64,000 bases of DNA from DASSJT01 sp963715025 (GCA_963715025.1 CAVQQQ010000009.1:1479015-1543014), one strand, 5' to 3'; shown: positions 47,985-57,847, counted from the stretch's first letter. The notes: generated from the sequence alone by a model not told the origin. Numbers and translations are program-made.

Positions 47985-48088
47985 CTGATTGATTCATCAG
48001 AAGAGGGGAGGAGAGCTCCCCACAACTTCTGATGATCTCATCAGAAACTATTGACAGATACTTCCATCGTTGCTGATGATTTCATCAG
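47985..48088. promoter_or_regulatory. divergent promoter with three TetR operators phased at 44 bp
   Basis: CTGATTGATTCATCAG (47985-48000), CTGATGATCTCATCAG (48029-48044) and CTGATGATTTCATCAG (48073-48088) are spaced exactly 44 bp start to start. A TTGACA -35 box at 48051-48056 lies between the second and third, with the third over the -10 region of the catabolic promoter. TTGTGG on the other strand (48020-48025) is a mirror candidate for the tetR promoter, with the first operator over its -10. Confidence 0.75.
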
Positions 48089-48111
48089 ATCAATCGGGTC
48101 GGAGGTATCAC

Positions 48112-48988
48112 ATGGAAATTCTCGAGCGTGTCCCGCACACCGAGTCGAAGGTAGAGGTCGGTCGCCGCAAGCTCTTCGTCACCGAGGCGGGGAACGGAGA
48201 CCCGGTCGTGCTGCTCCACGGCGGCGGGCCCGGAGCGACCGGGGTGTCGAACTACTCCCGCAACATCGACGTGCTCGCCCATCGGTTCCGGGTGATCGTG
48301 CCGGACATGCCGGGCTACGGGCAGTCGTCGAAGGAGCGTCGACCACAGTGACCCGTTCGGCGACCTCGCTTTCGCGATCCGTGGTCTCCTCGACGAGCTC
48401 GGCATCGAGAAGGCCCATCTCGTGGGCAACTCCTACGGCGGCGCCGCCGCCCTGCGGCTGGCGTTGGACCGGCCCGACAAGGTGGACAGGCTGATCCTGA
48501 TGGGCCCCGGCGGGGTCCGCACCACCCGTGCGCTCCCGACCAAGGGCCTCAAGACGCTGTTCGGCTACTACGGCGGCGAGGGTCCGAGCCGGGAGAAGCT
48601 CGCCACGTTCATCCGCGAGTACCTGGTGTACGACGGCGCGGCAGTGCCCGACGAGCTCATCGACCTCCGCTACGAGGCCAGCATCCAGCCAGACGTGGTC
48701 GCCGACCCGCCGCTGCGCCGCCCGTCGCCCGCCGCCTTGCGCACCCTGCTGCGGATGGACTTCACGCGGGACCCAAGGCTGGCCCATCTGCGCACACCCA
48801 CCCTCGTCATCTGGGGGGCGGACGACAAGGTGAACCGCCCCGTGGGCGGCCTGTCGCTCGCCCGCACGATGCCGAACTGCGACCTCTACCTCGCTGCCCG
48901 AACCGGCCACTGGGTCCAGTGGGAGCGCCCCGACCTGTTCAACTCGCTCGCCCTGGACTTCCTGGGCGGAAAGGACGCATCCCGATGA
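48112..48988 (+). CDS. mhpC: meta-cleavage product hydrolase (alpha/beta hydrolase), one frame change
   Basis: About 291 residues when the frame change near 48338 is repaired. N-terminal VVLLHGGGPGATGVSNYSRN is the oxyanion-hole HGGGPG motif. After YGQSSKE the frame moves on to DPFGDLAFAIRGLLDELGIE. The nucleophile elbow is GNSYGG, the acid Asp lies in VIWGADDKVNRP, and the His in ARTGHWVQWERP. It cleaves the C-C bond of 2-hydroxy-6-oxo-dienoate products made by the neighbouring dioxygenase. GGAGG precedes ATG 48112. The stop overlaps the next start as ATGA. Confidence 0.82.
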
Positions 48989-50013
48989 GAACGACGTTCC
49001 TGCGGCCCAACACCGACGGTTCGGTGTTCGGCTCGGTCCACCTGGGCTACGTGGTGGTGGATTCCCAGCACCTCACCGACTGGCGGCGGTTCGGTGCCGA
49101 TGCGATCGGCCTGCACGTCGACGAGCTCTCCGAGGACGTGCTGCGGTTCCGGCTCGACGACCGTGAGTGCCGGTTCCTGATCCAGCGCGGCCCGGCCGAG
49201 GACCTGATGGCCATGGGCTGGCAGGTCGACGACCACGAGACGTTCGACCGCATCGTCAAGCGCGTGACCGAGCGCGGTGTCCCGATCGCGGAGGGCACGC
49301 CGGAGGAGGCGGCCGTGCGCGGCGTCGAGCGGCTCTGGCGCTTCGCCGGCCCCAAGGGCATCACCCAGGAGATCTTCACCACGCCGGTCACAACCGCGAA
49401 GCCCCTGCACATGATCACCAGTGGCTTCGTGACCGGCGATGCCGGGATGGGCCACGTGGCCATCACGACGCGCGACCCGCACGGCCTGCACGCCTACTTC
49501 AACACCGTCTTCGACTCCCGGCTTTCGGACTACATCGACGAGAACGTCGCTGGGATGAACCTCAAGATCCGCTTCCTGCGCGTCAACGAGCGGCACCACT
49601 CGGTCGCGATCGCCAACGTCCAGCAGCTCAAGGTCGACCCGATCCGCACCAAGGCGCAGCACGTCAACATCCAGGCAGCCACGCTCGACGACATGCTCTC
49701 CGCCTACCAGCGGGTGCGCGACCTCGGCTTCAAGATGGCCTGGTCGGTCGGCCAGCACACCAACGACAGGTCGCTGTCCTTCTACTGCGTGACGCCGTCC
49801 GGCTTCGAGCTGGAGATGGGCTGGAACCCGGTCACGGTCGGCCCGGAGCGGGAGGCCACCTGGGAACCCACGACGTACCAGGGCATCAGCATCTGGGGCC
49901 ACACCCCGGTCGGCGAGACCGTGGTCACCAAGCTCCACCAGTTCGCCAACGTCATGCGCAACGCCCGCCACGCCGAGGTGTCCGTGCCCGAGCTGACCGG
50001 AGCCCTCCGATGA
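48985..50013 (+). CDS. two-domain extradiol (catechol 2,3-) dioxygenase
   Basis: 342 residues, type I extradiol family. The second VOC domain carries the Fe(II) ligands His157 (MGHVAITT), His226 (AQHVNIQA) and Glu277 (GFELEMGW), plus catalytic His205 (NERHHSVA). N-terminal domain GSVHLGYVVVDSQHLTDW. Cleaves a 2,3-dihydroxyaryl ring meta to give the hydrolase substrate. ATGA overlaps on both sides show tight coupling. The exact catechol is unknown; dihydroxyphenylpropionate-type is suggested by the gene set. Confidence 0.88.
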   Translation: MRTTFLRPNTDGSVFGSVHLGYVVVDSQHLTDWRRFGADAIGLHVDELSEDVLRFRLDDRECRFLIQRGPAEDLMAMGWQVDDHETFDRIVKRVTERGVPIAEGTPEEAAVRGVERLWRFAGPKGITQEIFTTPVTTAKPLHMITSGFVTGDAGMGHVAITTRDPHGLHAYFNTVFDSRLSDYIDENVAGMNLKIRFLRVNERHHSVAIANVQQLKVDPIRTKAQHVNIQAATLDDMLSAYQRVRDLGFKMAWSVGQHTNDRSLSFYCVTPSGFELEMGWNPVTVGPEREATWEPTTYQGISIWGHTPVGETVVTKLHQFANVMRNARHAEVSVPELTGALR

Positions 50014-51729
50014 GCACCACCGACAAGACCTACGACGTCGTGGTGGTCGGGCTCGGCCCCACCGGACTCACCCTCGCCCACCTGCTCGGCGGCCGCGGCC
50101 TGAGCGTCCTGGTCCTCGAGCGCGAGCCGGAGTTCTACGGCAACGCGCGCGCCGTCTACACCGACGACGAGGCCATGCGCGTCTTCCAGACCGCCGGGCG
50201 TGGCAGACGAGGTGCATGCCGACATGGACCTCGACTGTGCCGTGCAGTGGGTGCGCTCGGACGGCGACGTCATGATCCAGTTCCTCCCTACGAAGCAGCC
50301 GCTGGGCTGGCCGGTGGTGAACTTCCTCTACCAGCCGACGCTGGAGAACAAGCTGGAGACTCTGCTGGACCGCTACCCCGACGTCGAGGTGCGGCGAGCC
50401 CGCGAGCTGGTCGACTTCACCCAGGACACCGACGGTGTCTGCGTCGTGCACGCAGCCTCCACCGGCACGTCGTACGGCGAGAGCGCCAGCGTCGTGGACG
50501 AGACGACGACGCAGACCGCGCGCGCGCGGTACCTCGTGGGTGCCGACGGCGGCCGCAGCCTGGTCCGGGCCAGGCTCGGCAGCGAGATGACCGGCAAGAG
50601 CTTCCCGGAGCGCTGGCTGGTGGTCGACCTGGCCGCCAAGGAGGGTGTGGACGCCTTCGGGCACAGGCCGTACTTCGACTTCATCTGTGACCCGGTCCGG
50701 CCGACGGTCAGCTGCCCCCAGCCGGGCGGGCGACATCGGTTCGAGTTCGCGCTCACCGACGGGGACGACAAGGAACACTTCGAGGCCGAGGCGACTGTGC
50801 GCCGGCTCCTGTCCCGGCACGTCAACCCCGACGACGTGGTGGTGCTTCGCAGGCTGGTCTACACCTTCAACGCGCTGGTCGCCGACCGCTGGCGGGACCG
50901 CCGGGTGCTGCTGGCCGGGGACGCGGCACACATGACGCCGCAGTTCGTCGGGCAGGGCATGAACGCGGGGATCCGGGACGCGGACAACCTGTCGTGGAAG
51001 CTCCAGGCGATCCTCCGGCACGGCGCCGACCCCGCGATTCTGGACAGCTACCAGAGCGAGCGGGCCCCCCACGCCCAAGCGATGATCGACTTCTCGATCT
51101 TCAACAAGAGCCTGGTCTCGGTGAAGCACCCGGCCAAGGCGAAGGCCAGGGATGCCGCGATGTGGGCGGTAGTCCGCATGCCGGGGCTGGGCGGCTACGT
51201 CCGCAACATGGGCATGAAGCCCAAGCCGAAGTACCGCAAGGGCGGCTACCTCGGACTTCCTCGCGGCTTCCGCGGCGTCGAAGGAACGCTCGCGCCGCAG
51301 GCCACGGTCCGGACCTACGACGGCCGGCCGGTCCGCCTCGACGACGCGCTGGGCACGGGCTGGGCCGTGATCGGCATCGGCGTCGACCCCCGTCAGGTGC
51401 TCGGCAAGGACGCCGAGACGTGGCAGCGCGTCGAGGCGACGTTCGCCACGCTCCACGCCGCCGGCGAGCGGCCGCAGGGCAAGGCCGGGGACGACCTCCG
51501 CCCCGCGTGCGTGGTCGACCTCGAGGACACCACCGGTGCCTTGACCGGGTGGCTACGGCGGGCCGGCGCCAAGCAGGGCTCGGTGCTGGTGCTGCGTCCG
51601 GACAAGTTCGTCTTCGGCGTATCGGACGGTCAGGCCGACGAGCTCACCCAGGCCCTGGTGGCCCAGCTCGGCCTCAAGCGCCCGGCGCCCGCCGCGCCCA
51701 CTCGAGCCCAGTCGGGAGCCACCCGGTGA
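50010..51729 (+). CDS. mhpA: FAD-dependent aromatic hydroxylase (MhpA-like), one frame change
   Basis: About 572 residues if repaired. YDVVVVGLGPTGLTLAHLLGG (FAD motif, 8-28) and YGNARAVYTDDEAMRVFQTAG lie in the first frame. After 50195 one extra G (GGGC) shifts to VADEVHADMDLDCAVQWVRS. LVGADGGRSLVRARLG and RVLLAGDAAHMTPQFVGQGM are the DG and GD motifs. Ring hydroxylation of a 3-hydroxyphenyl-type acid to the catechol is the family reaction. Coupled to both neighbours by 4-bp overlaps. Confidence 0.83.
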
Positions 51730-52542
51730 CGTCGGCCACTCTGGTGCATGTCATGGAGGCCGCCGATCGGCTCCGAGCCGCCTCGGTCGGCCGCACCCCG
51801 TGCGCCCCGGTGCGCGACCTCATCGGCGCCACCGACGTGGAGGCGGCGTACGCGGTCCAGCTGCAGCTGACCCGGGCCCGGATGGCGGCCGGCGCCAGGG
51901 TCGTCGGCCGCAAGATCGGCCTGACCTCTGCCGCCGTCCAGGCGCAGCTCGGGGTGGACCGGCCCGACTTCGGCGTGCTGTTCGAGGACATGCAGGTGGC
52001 CGAGGGCGTGCCCGTTCCGATGGACCGGCTCCTGCAGCCCAAGGTCGAGGCAGAGATCGCCTTCGTGCTCGGTGCCGACCTCGACGGCGAGGTGAGCCCC
52101 GCCACGGTGCGAGCGGCAGTCGACCATGCCATGGTCGCGCTGGAGATCGTCGACAGCCGCATCGACGGCTGGGACATCTCCTTCTCCGACACCGTTGCGG
52201 ACAACGCGTCCAGTGGGCTCTTCGTGCTCGGCGCCCAGCGGCTGACGCTCGCCGACTTCGAGCCCCGCGACACCGCCGTGACCCTGTACGTCGACGGGCT
52301 GGCCGCGCTCCACGGGCACCGGCGCTGCATGTCTCGGCGACCCGCTACACGCCCTCACCTGGCTCGCCGCGACGGCCCGCGACCTCGGCGACCCGCTCAG
52401 GGCAGGTCAGCTGGTGCTGTCGGGCGCCCTCGGCCCCATGGCGCCGGTCCGGCCCGGGACTCAGGTCCGGGCCGAACTGTCCAGCAGCGACGGCCGCCCG
52501 CTCGGCTCCGTCACCGCAGACTTCCCAGGAGAGCAAGCATGA
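51726..52542 (+). CDS. mhpD: 2-keto-4-pentenoate hydratase, one frame change
   Basis: About 271 residues if repaired. VGRKIGLTSAAVQAQLGVDRPDFGVLFEDM and VEAEIAFVLGADLDG are the MhpD/BphH hallmarks, with metal-binding Glu residues in PKVEAEIAFV. WDISFSDTVADNASSGLFVL follows. Near 52318 an extra G (GGGC for GGC) breaks HG-TGAACLGDPLHALTWLA. Adds water to 2-hydroxypenta-2,4-dienoate, giving 4-hydroxy-2-oxovalerate. GTGA start overlap and ATGA end overlap. Confidence 0.84.
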
Positions 52543-53488
52543 GACGCACCAAGGTCGCCGTGATCGGCTCCGGCAACATCGGCACCGACCTGATGATCAA
52601 GGTCTTGCGCCTGTCCGACACTCTCGAGATGGCCGCAATGGTCGGCATCGACCCGGACTCCGACGGGCTTGCCCGTGCGCGCCGTCTCGGGGTGCCGACG
52701 ACGCACGCGGGGGTGCAAGGGTTGATCGCGATGCCGGGCTTCGACGAGATCGGCGATCGTCTTCGACGCCACCTCCGCCGGGGCTCACCGCGCGAATGCG
52801 GCCGCGCTCGCGCCGTACGGCAAGCGGCTGGTCGACCTGACCCCGGCCGCCCTCGGGCCGTTCGTGGTGCCGGCCGTCAACATCGACAGACACCTCGACG
52901 CTCCGAACGTCAACATGGTGACCTGCGGTGGCCAGGCCACGATCCCCGTGGTCGCCGCGATCGGGCGCGTCGTCGACGTTCCGTACGCCGAGATCGTCGC
53001 GTCCATCGCCTCCAAGTCCGCCGGACCTGGCACCCGCGCGAACATCGACGAGTTCACCGAGACCACGGCGCAGGCCATCACCGAGGTGGGCGGCGCCCGC
53101 CGGGGGAAGGCGATCATCGTCCTCAACCCCGCCGAGCCGCCGCTGATCATGCGCGACACGGTGCTCGCGCTGGTCCACGACCCGGACGGCCTGCACCAGA
53201 CGGCGATCCGTGAGTCGGTCGATGCGGATGGTGGCTGACGTCGCGGCGTACGTCCCGGGCTACCGGCTGAAGCAGGAGGTGCAGTTCATCGACGTGCAGC
53301 CTGAGGATCCCGTGCACACGCTCGCGGGCGAGGGCCCGGTGAGCCACCAGGTGACCGTCTTCCTCGAGGTCGAGGGCGCCGCGCACTACCTGCCCGCCTA
53401 CGCCGGCAACCTCGACATCATGACCTCGGCAGCACTGCGCGTCGCCGAGCGGATGGCCGAGCACGCCGTGCAGGAGGTGTCGGCATGA
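52539..53488 (+). CDS. mhpF: acetaldehyde dehydrogenase (acylating), two frame changes
   Basis: About 315 residues if repaired. KVAVIGSGNIGTDLMIKVLR is the NAD motif. VNMVTCGGQATIPVVAAIGR contains the catalytic Cys. The dimerisation region has GPGTRANIDEFTETT and the end EGAAHYLPAYAGNLDIMTSA. Frame changes near 52755 (extra G before IVFDATSAGAH) and 53215 (before MVADVAAYVPGY) each equal one extra base. Converts acetaldehyde from the aldolase to acetyl-CoA, normally in a channelled complex with MhpE. Confidence 0.84.
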
Positions 53489-54492
53489 CCCGGGTCTTCC
53501 TCCAGGACGTGACGCTGCGGGACGGCATGCACGCGCTGCGGCACCGGGTCACCCTCGAGAGCGTCACCCGCATCGTGCGAGCACTCGACGACGCCGGGGT
53601 CGACGCCATCGAGGTCGCCCATGGTGACGGACTGGCCGGCGGCAGCCTCAACTACGGACCCGGCAGCCACACCGACTGGGAGTGGCTCGAGGTGGCTGCG
53701 GCGAACCTGACCAGGGCCCGGCTGACCACGCTCCTGCTCCCCGGAATCGGCACGATCCACGACCTGAAGCGGGCACATCGCCTCGGCGTGCGTTCGGTGC
53801 GCGTCGCCACCCACTGCACCGAGGCCGACATCTCCGCTCAGCACATCAGCACCGCCCGCGAGCTCGGCATGGACGTCTCGGGCTTCCTCATGATGAGCCA
53901 CCTGACCGACCCCGAGACCCTCGCCGGGCAGGCCCGGCTGATGGAGTCCTACGGCGCGCACTGCGTCTACGTCACCGACTCCGGCGGGCACCTGACCATG
54001 GACGGCATCCGCGCCCGCGTCCGCGCCTACCGCGAGGTCCTGGACCCGGCCACCGAGCTCGGCGTGCACGCGCACCAGAACCTCTCCCTGGCCGTGGCCA
54101 ACAGCGTCGTGGCCGTCGAGGAGGGCGTCACCCGGGTGGACGCGTCATTGGCCGGACTCGGCGCCGGGGCCGGGAACTGCCCGATCGAGCCGTTCGTCGC
54201 CGTGGCCATGCTGCAGGGCTGGGAGCACGGGGCAGATCTGTTCGCGCTCCAGGATGCCGCCGACGAGCTGGTCCGGCCGCTGATGGGCCGACCGGTTCAG
54301 GTGGACCGCGAGACGCTCACCCTGGGCTACGCGGGGGTCTATTCCAGCTTCCTGCGGCACGCCGAGCGAGCCTCGGCGACGTACGGGGTGGACGTGCGCT
54401 CGATCCTGCTGGAGGTCGGTCGCCGCGGCCTGGTCGGGGGCCAGGAGGACATGATCGTGGACATCGCGCTGGACCTCGGCAGAGCGGGATAG
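53485..54492 (+). CDS. mhpE: 4-hydroxy-2-oxovalerate aldolase
   Basis: 335 residues, intact. LQDVTLRDGMHALRH (7-21) contains the metal Asp and catalytic Arg-Asp. The metal His pair is in LGVHAHQNLSLAVANS, and DASLAGLGAGAGNCPIEPFV is the typical loop. The C-terminal communication domain is present (RASATYGVDVRSILLEVGRRGLVGGQEDMI). Splits 4-hydroxy-2-oxovalerate to pyruvate and acetaldehyde. Last gene of the first operon; it ends 7 bases from the convergent hydrolase gene. Confidence 0.93.
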   Translation: MTRVFLQDVTLRDGMHALRHRVTLESVTRIVRALDDAGVDAIEVAHGDGLAGGSLNYGPGSHTDWEWLEVAAANLTRARLTTLLLPGIGTIHDLKRAHRLGVRSVRVATHCTEADISAQHISTARELGMDVSGFLMMSHLTDPETLAGQARLMESYGAHCVYVTDSGGHLTMDGIRARVRAYREVLDPATELGVHAHQNLSLAVANSVVAVEEGVTRVDASLAGLGAGAGNCPIEPFVAVAMLQGWEHGADLFALQDAADELVRPLMGRPVQVDRETLTLGYAGVYSSFLRHAERASATYGVDVRSILLEVGRRGLVGGQEDMIVDIALDLGRAG

Positions 54493-54499
54493 CGAGTCG

Positions 54500-55330
54500 T
54501 CAGCTGCTCGATGAGGCGCCCTCGGCTCCCTGCGAGGTCAGGAACCGCGAGACGAGCGGGCCGAGCTCGTCGGCGGCGGTGAGCAGCCCGAGGTGGCCGT
54601 CGTCGTAGACGTGAAGCGTGGCGTTGGGCAGCAGCGCGCGCATGATCCGCGCGTTCACCAGCGGGATGAGCGGGTCGTCATTCCCGGCGAGGAGGAGGGT
54701 GGGCTGCCGGATGAGCGGCAGGGCCGGGAGGCTCGACCAGCCGATCCCGGCGAGGAGCTGCAGGAAGTACCCGGTGCTGGACCCGAGGCGCTCCTGCTCG
54801 TACGTCACGTGCCTCACCTCGTCGGGCCGCCGGCGCATCCGGCCGCCGTACAGCTCGGGCGCGATGGCCTTGGCGTATGCCGGGTCGCGGTAGCGCCTCG
54901 GGGTGAGCATCTTGCTGAGCACGCTGAGGCGGGCCGGCACCATGAACATGCCGGTCCCGGTGCTGACCAGCACCAGTCGTCGGCAGCGACGCGGGTACTG
55001 GAACGCCAGCTGCTGGGCCAGGCCGCCGCCCCACGAGATGCCGAGGGCGTCGAACCGGTCGTAGCCGAGCCGGTCGACCAGCGTCCCGACGAGCCACGCC
55101 AGCAGCGTGAAGTTGTACGGCACCTTCGGCATCGGGGAACCACCCACGCCTGGTACGTCGAACCTGACCACCTCGATCCGTGGGTCGACCTCGTCGACGA
55201 ACGGCTGGAGCAGGTCGAGGCTGGCCCCGATGCCGTTGCAGAGCACCAACGGCGGGCCGGGTGCGGTGCCGGGCCGGACGGCAACCCGGACGTCGTGGCC
55301 GAGCACCCGGACCCGGAGGAACTTGGTCAC
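54500..55330 (-). CDS. phaZ: alpha/beta hydrolase, PHA depolymerase-like
   Basis: 276 residues from GTG 55330. LVLCNGIGASLDLLQPFVDE and VRFDVPGVGGSPMPKVPYNF are typical of intracellular medium-chain PHA depolymerases (PhaZ). The nucleophile Ser99 lies in GISWGGGLAQQLAFQYP, the Asp in LLAGNDDPLIPLVN, and the His in YDDGHLGLL. The start overlaps the PHA synthase stop by 4 bp, supporting a paired polymer-turnover role. Confidence 0.82.
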   Translation of the reverse strand: MTKFLRVRVLGHDVRVAVRPGTAPGPPLVLCNGIGASLDLLQPFVDEVDPRIEVVRFDVPGVGGSPMPKVPYNFTLLAWLVGTLVDRLGYDRFDALGISWGGGLAQQLAFQYPRRCRRLVLVSTGTGMFMVPARLSVLSKMLTPRRYRDPAYAKAIAPELYGGRMRRRPDEVRHVTYEQERLGSSTGYFLQLLAGIGWSSLPALPLIRQPTLLLAGNDDPLIPLVNARIMRALLPNATLHVYDDGHLGLLTAADELGPLVSRFLTSQGAEGASSSS

Positions 55331-57015
55331 TTGTCGAAGACGTACGTGCCGGGGGCGTCCGCCAGCACGCTCAGAGAGTTCGACCCGAGCTCCTTGGGCG
55401 CCGGACGCTGCGCGCCGAAGCGCTCGTCGAGCCACAGGCCGAGGTCGGTCCACCAGGTGCCCTGGTGGACGTCGGAGCCCTTGAGCCAGATCTTGGCGTC
55501 GGACGTCAGGTCGTCGTTGGTGTGGAAGGACGCCTTGGGGTTGCCGGGCGGGTTCACCAGGGCGGCGATGTGACCACTGGTGGACAGCACGAATCGGGTC
55601 GTGCCGCCGAAGAGCTGGGCGCTCTGGTAGCAGTTCTCCCAGGGGGTGATGTGGTCGGCGATGCCGGCCACCACGTAGGAGTCCACCGTGATCCTGCCCA
55701 GGTCGATCGGCACGCCGAGGACGGTGAGGGCCCCGGGCCGGGTCAGCGAGTTCTCCATCGCCAGGTCGACGAAGTCGGCGTGCACTGCGGCGGTCATCCG
55801 GGTGGTGTCGGAGTTCCAGAACAGGATGTCGAACGCCGGCGGTCGCTTGCCGAGCAGGTAGTTGTTGACCCAGTAGTTCCACACCAGGTCCCCGGGCCGG
55901 AGCCACGCGAACACCTCTGCCAACGTCCGGCCGTCGAGGTACCCCTTGCGCGCCGACTTCGCCTTGGCCCGGCCCGCCAACCGATCATCGACGAGGGCGG
56001 ACATCGTCCCGGCATCGTGGTTGTCGATGACCGTCACCGCCAGGCAGAGCGCGGCCAGACGGTCCTGCCGGCCGATACCGGCGAGGTAGGCCGCAGCAAT
56101 GCTCGCGAGGATGCCGCCGGAGCACGCTCCACTGAGCACCGTCCGCGCGCTGCCCGTGATCTCCTCAACGGCCTCCAGGGCGTCGAGGACGGCACGAACG
56201 TAGGTGTCGAGGTTCCAGGAGGCGTGCCGCGCGTCCGGGTTGCGCCAGGAGATGACGAACATCTGCCTGCCCTGTCGGACCCCGAACTCCACGAGGCTCC
56301 GCTCCGGGGCGAGGTCGAGCGCGTAGAACTTGTTGATCGTGGGCGGGACCACCAGCGCCGGCACCTCGTAGACCTCGTCGGTCTGCGGCGCGTACTGGAT
56401 CAGCTCCAGCACCTCGGTGCGGAAGACGACCGCCCCTGGCGTCGCGGCGATGTTCTCGCCCAGGACGAAGCCGCTGCCATCCACCATCTCCGGCACGCGG
56501 GGGGCCGAGGCCAGGTCCTTCACCAGCTGCCTGCCCCCGCGCACCAGGCTCAGCCCGGCCGTATCTATGACGGCCTTGGCAGAAGCCGGGTTGACCAGCG
56601 GGACGTTGCTGGGAGCGGCCGCCTCGATGACGTTCTCGAGGAAGAACCGCACCCGCTTGCGGTCGCGGGGGTCGAGGTCGGCGTCGATCACCAGCTGCTC
56701 GGCGGTGTGGCCGCCCGCCAGGTAGAGCTGGACCAGCCGCTTCAGCAGCGGGTTCTCGGTCCAAGCGACATCGGTGAACCGGCGGTCCCTGCGGTGCGGT
56801 GCCACGGTGGAGGTGCCGGTCAGGATGCGTCCGGCCTCGGCGCCCAGCTCGCCCAGCCGCTGCGCGGTGATGTCCGGCTTGCGCGCGAGGGAGACCGCCC
56901 ACTTCGCCGTGGACATGTCGGGGAGGAAGCGGCCTACCGGGCCGAGGGCGGCATCGACCAGAAGGACGTCGAGCGGAGCGGCGCTCTCGGCGAGCCTGGA
57001 GGTGGTGGTGGTCAT
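55327..57015 (-). CDS. phaC: polyhydroxyalkanoate synthase (PhaC-like)
   Basis: 562 residues. The lipase-like box GACSGG has Cys298 as nucleophile. The catalytic Asp and His are in VAGIADHITPWENC and STSGHIAALVNPPGNPKASF. PPTINKFYALDLAPERSLVE, VISWRNPDARHASWNLDTYV and FILFWNSDTTR-type segments (DILFWNSDTTRMTAA) match class I/II synthases. Polymerises (R)-3-hydroxyacyl-CoA. GAGGAG precedes ATG 57015. Operon with the depolymerase-like gene. A CTGACGA-type operator lies 90 bases upstream. Confidence 0.9.
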   Translation of the reverse strand: MTTTTSRLAESAAPLDVLLVDAALGPVGRFLPDMSTAKWAVSLARKPDITAQRLGELGAEAGRILTGTSTVAPHRRDRRFTDVAWTENPLLKRLVQLYLAGGHTAEQLVIDADLDPRDRKRVRFFLENVIEAAAPSNVPLVNPASAKAVIDTAGLSLVRGGRQLVKDLASAPRVPEMVDGSGFVLGENIAATPGAVVFRTEVLELIQYAPQTDEVYEVPALVVPPTINKFYALDLAPERSLVEFGVRQGRQMFVISWRNPDARHASWNLDTYVRAVLDALEAVEEITGSARTVLSGACSGGILASIAAAYLAGIGRQDRLAALCLAVTVIDNHDAGTMSALVDDRLAGRAKAKSARKGYLDGRTLAEVFAWLRPGDLVWNYWVNNYLLGKRPPAFDILFWNSDTTRMTAAVHADFVDLAMENSLTRPGALTVLGVPIDLGRITVDSYVVAGIADHITPWENCYQSAQLFGGTTRFVLSTSGHIAALVNPPGNPKASFHTNDDLTSDAKIWLKGSDVHQGTWWTDLGLWLDERFGAQRPAPKELGSNSLSVLADAPGTYVFDK

Positions 57016-57082
57016 CGAAGGATCTCCTCATGGTCACAGGTGGCGACCCTTTGCAGGTCGTGGCTCCCAGTTGGGCTGGAAA

Positions 57083-57120
57083 TTGACTGAAGGATACCTC
57101 GACAGTGACGATTTCGTCAG
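57083..57120 (+). promoter_or_regulatory. TTGACT box and CTGACGA-type operator between phaC and tetR2
   Basis: TTGACT (57083-57088), then 16 bases, then GTGACGATTTCGTCAG (57105-57120): the same box-to-operator spacing as at 48051 and 57935. The box faces the plus strand, away from phaC and towards the 3' end of tetR2. The operator itself is symmetric and could still control phaC. Confidence 0.6.
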
Positions 57121-57184
57121 TATTGTGGCAGCAGCGCTAAAGAGAGACGAGCTGTTTCGCGCGAACGCTGGGGGGAGAGAGCCG

Positions 57185-57847
57185 TCAGGCCACCGAGCCG
57201 TCGCCTCGCACCGCGTCGATTTCTGGCAAGGGGAGCGAGCAGATCCGCTGAGCCTGCCGCCGGGGTACGCCGAGCATGCGCAGCAGGTCCTCGGTCACCC
57301 GGTCGGTGGTCTCCTCGACGTCGCGCTCCGGCTGGTCGTGCAGCAGCTGGCCGAGGGCGAGCAGGGCGCCGGCGGTCATCGTGACCGCGACGTCGAGATC
57401 CTCGACGTCGAAGCGGCCAGCCTCCACGGCGGCCGCGATGTCACGTCGAGCACGCGGTGCCAGGCCGCTGTCGGCGCTGAGCAGCCGGAGGACGTTGTTG
57501 AGGAGGACCCGGCTGAGCTCCGGCTCCCGGCGGTTGAGCCGTCCGGTGAGCCGGAAGCTGCAGGCGAATACCTCCGCGGGGTCCTCGATGTCGGCGGTCA
57601 GGTCGTCGAGCAGCTGACCGAAGCCGTCCATCACTGCCTCGACAGCAGCCTCGAACAGCTGCTCCTTGGTCTCGAAGTGGTTGTAGAAGGAGCCCATCCC
57701 AACGTCGGCGGCCTGGGTGATCTCCAGGATCGGCACGTTCGTCCTGCCCTCGGCGATGAGGGTCTGCGCAGCCCGGATGAGAGCCGCCCGCGTCCGGGCC
57801 TTGCGCCGGTCCAGTCGGTTGATCTGCTGCGTTGGTGCCTTGCTCAT
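57185..57847 (-). CDS. TetR family regulator 2 of the aromatic catabolic island
   Basis: 220 residues from ATG 57847 (AGGAG 5 bases upstream; ATG 57850 is less well spaced). The HTH RTRAALIRAAQTLIAEGRTNVPILEITQAADVGMGSFYNHFETK aligns without gaps to regulator 1, with Met51 replacing Phe51 in the recognition helix region. The ligand domain (GRLNRREPELSRVLL, GLAPRARRDIAAAVEAGRFD) is also close. Divergent from the second catabolic operon. Cognate operators are inferred to be the CTGACGA-type palindromes. Confidence 0.88.
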   Translation of the reverse strand: MSKAPTQQINRLDRRKARTRAALIRAAQTLIAEGRTNVPILEITQAADVGMGSFYNHFETKEQLFEAAVEAVMDGFGQLLDDLTADIEDPAEVFACSFRLTGRLNRREPELSRVLLNNVLRLLSADSGLAPRARRDIAAAVEAGRFDVEDLDVAVTMTAGALLALGQLLHDQPERDVEETTDRVTEDLLRMLGVPRRQAQRICSLPLPEIDAVRGDGSVA

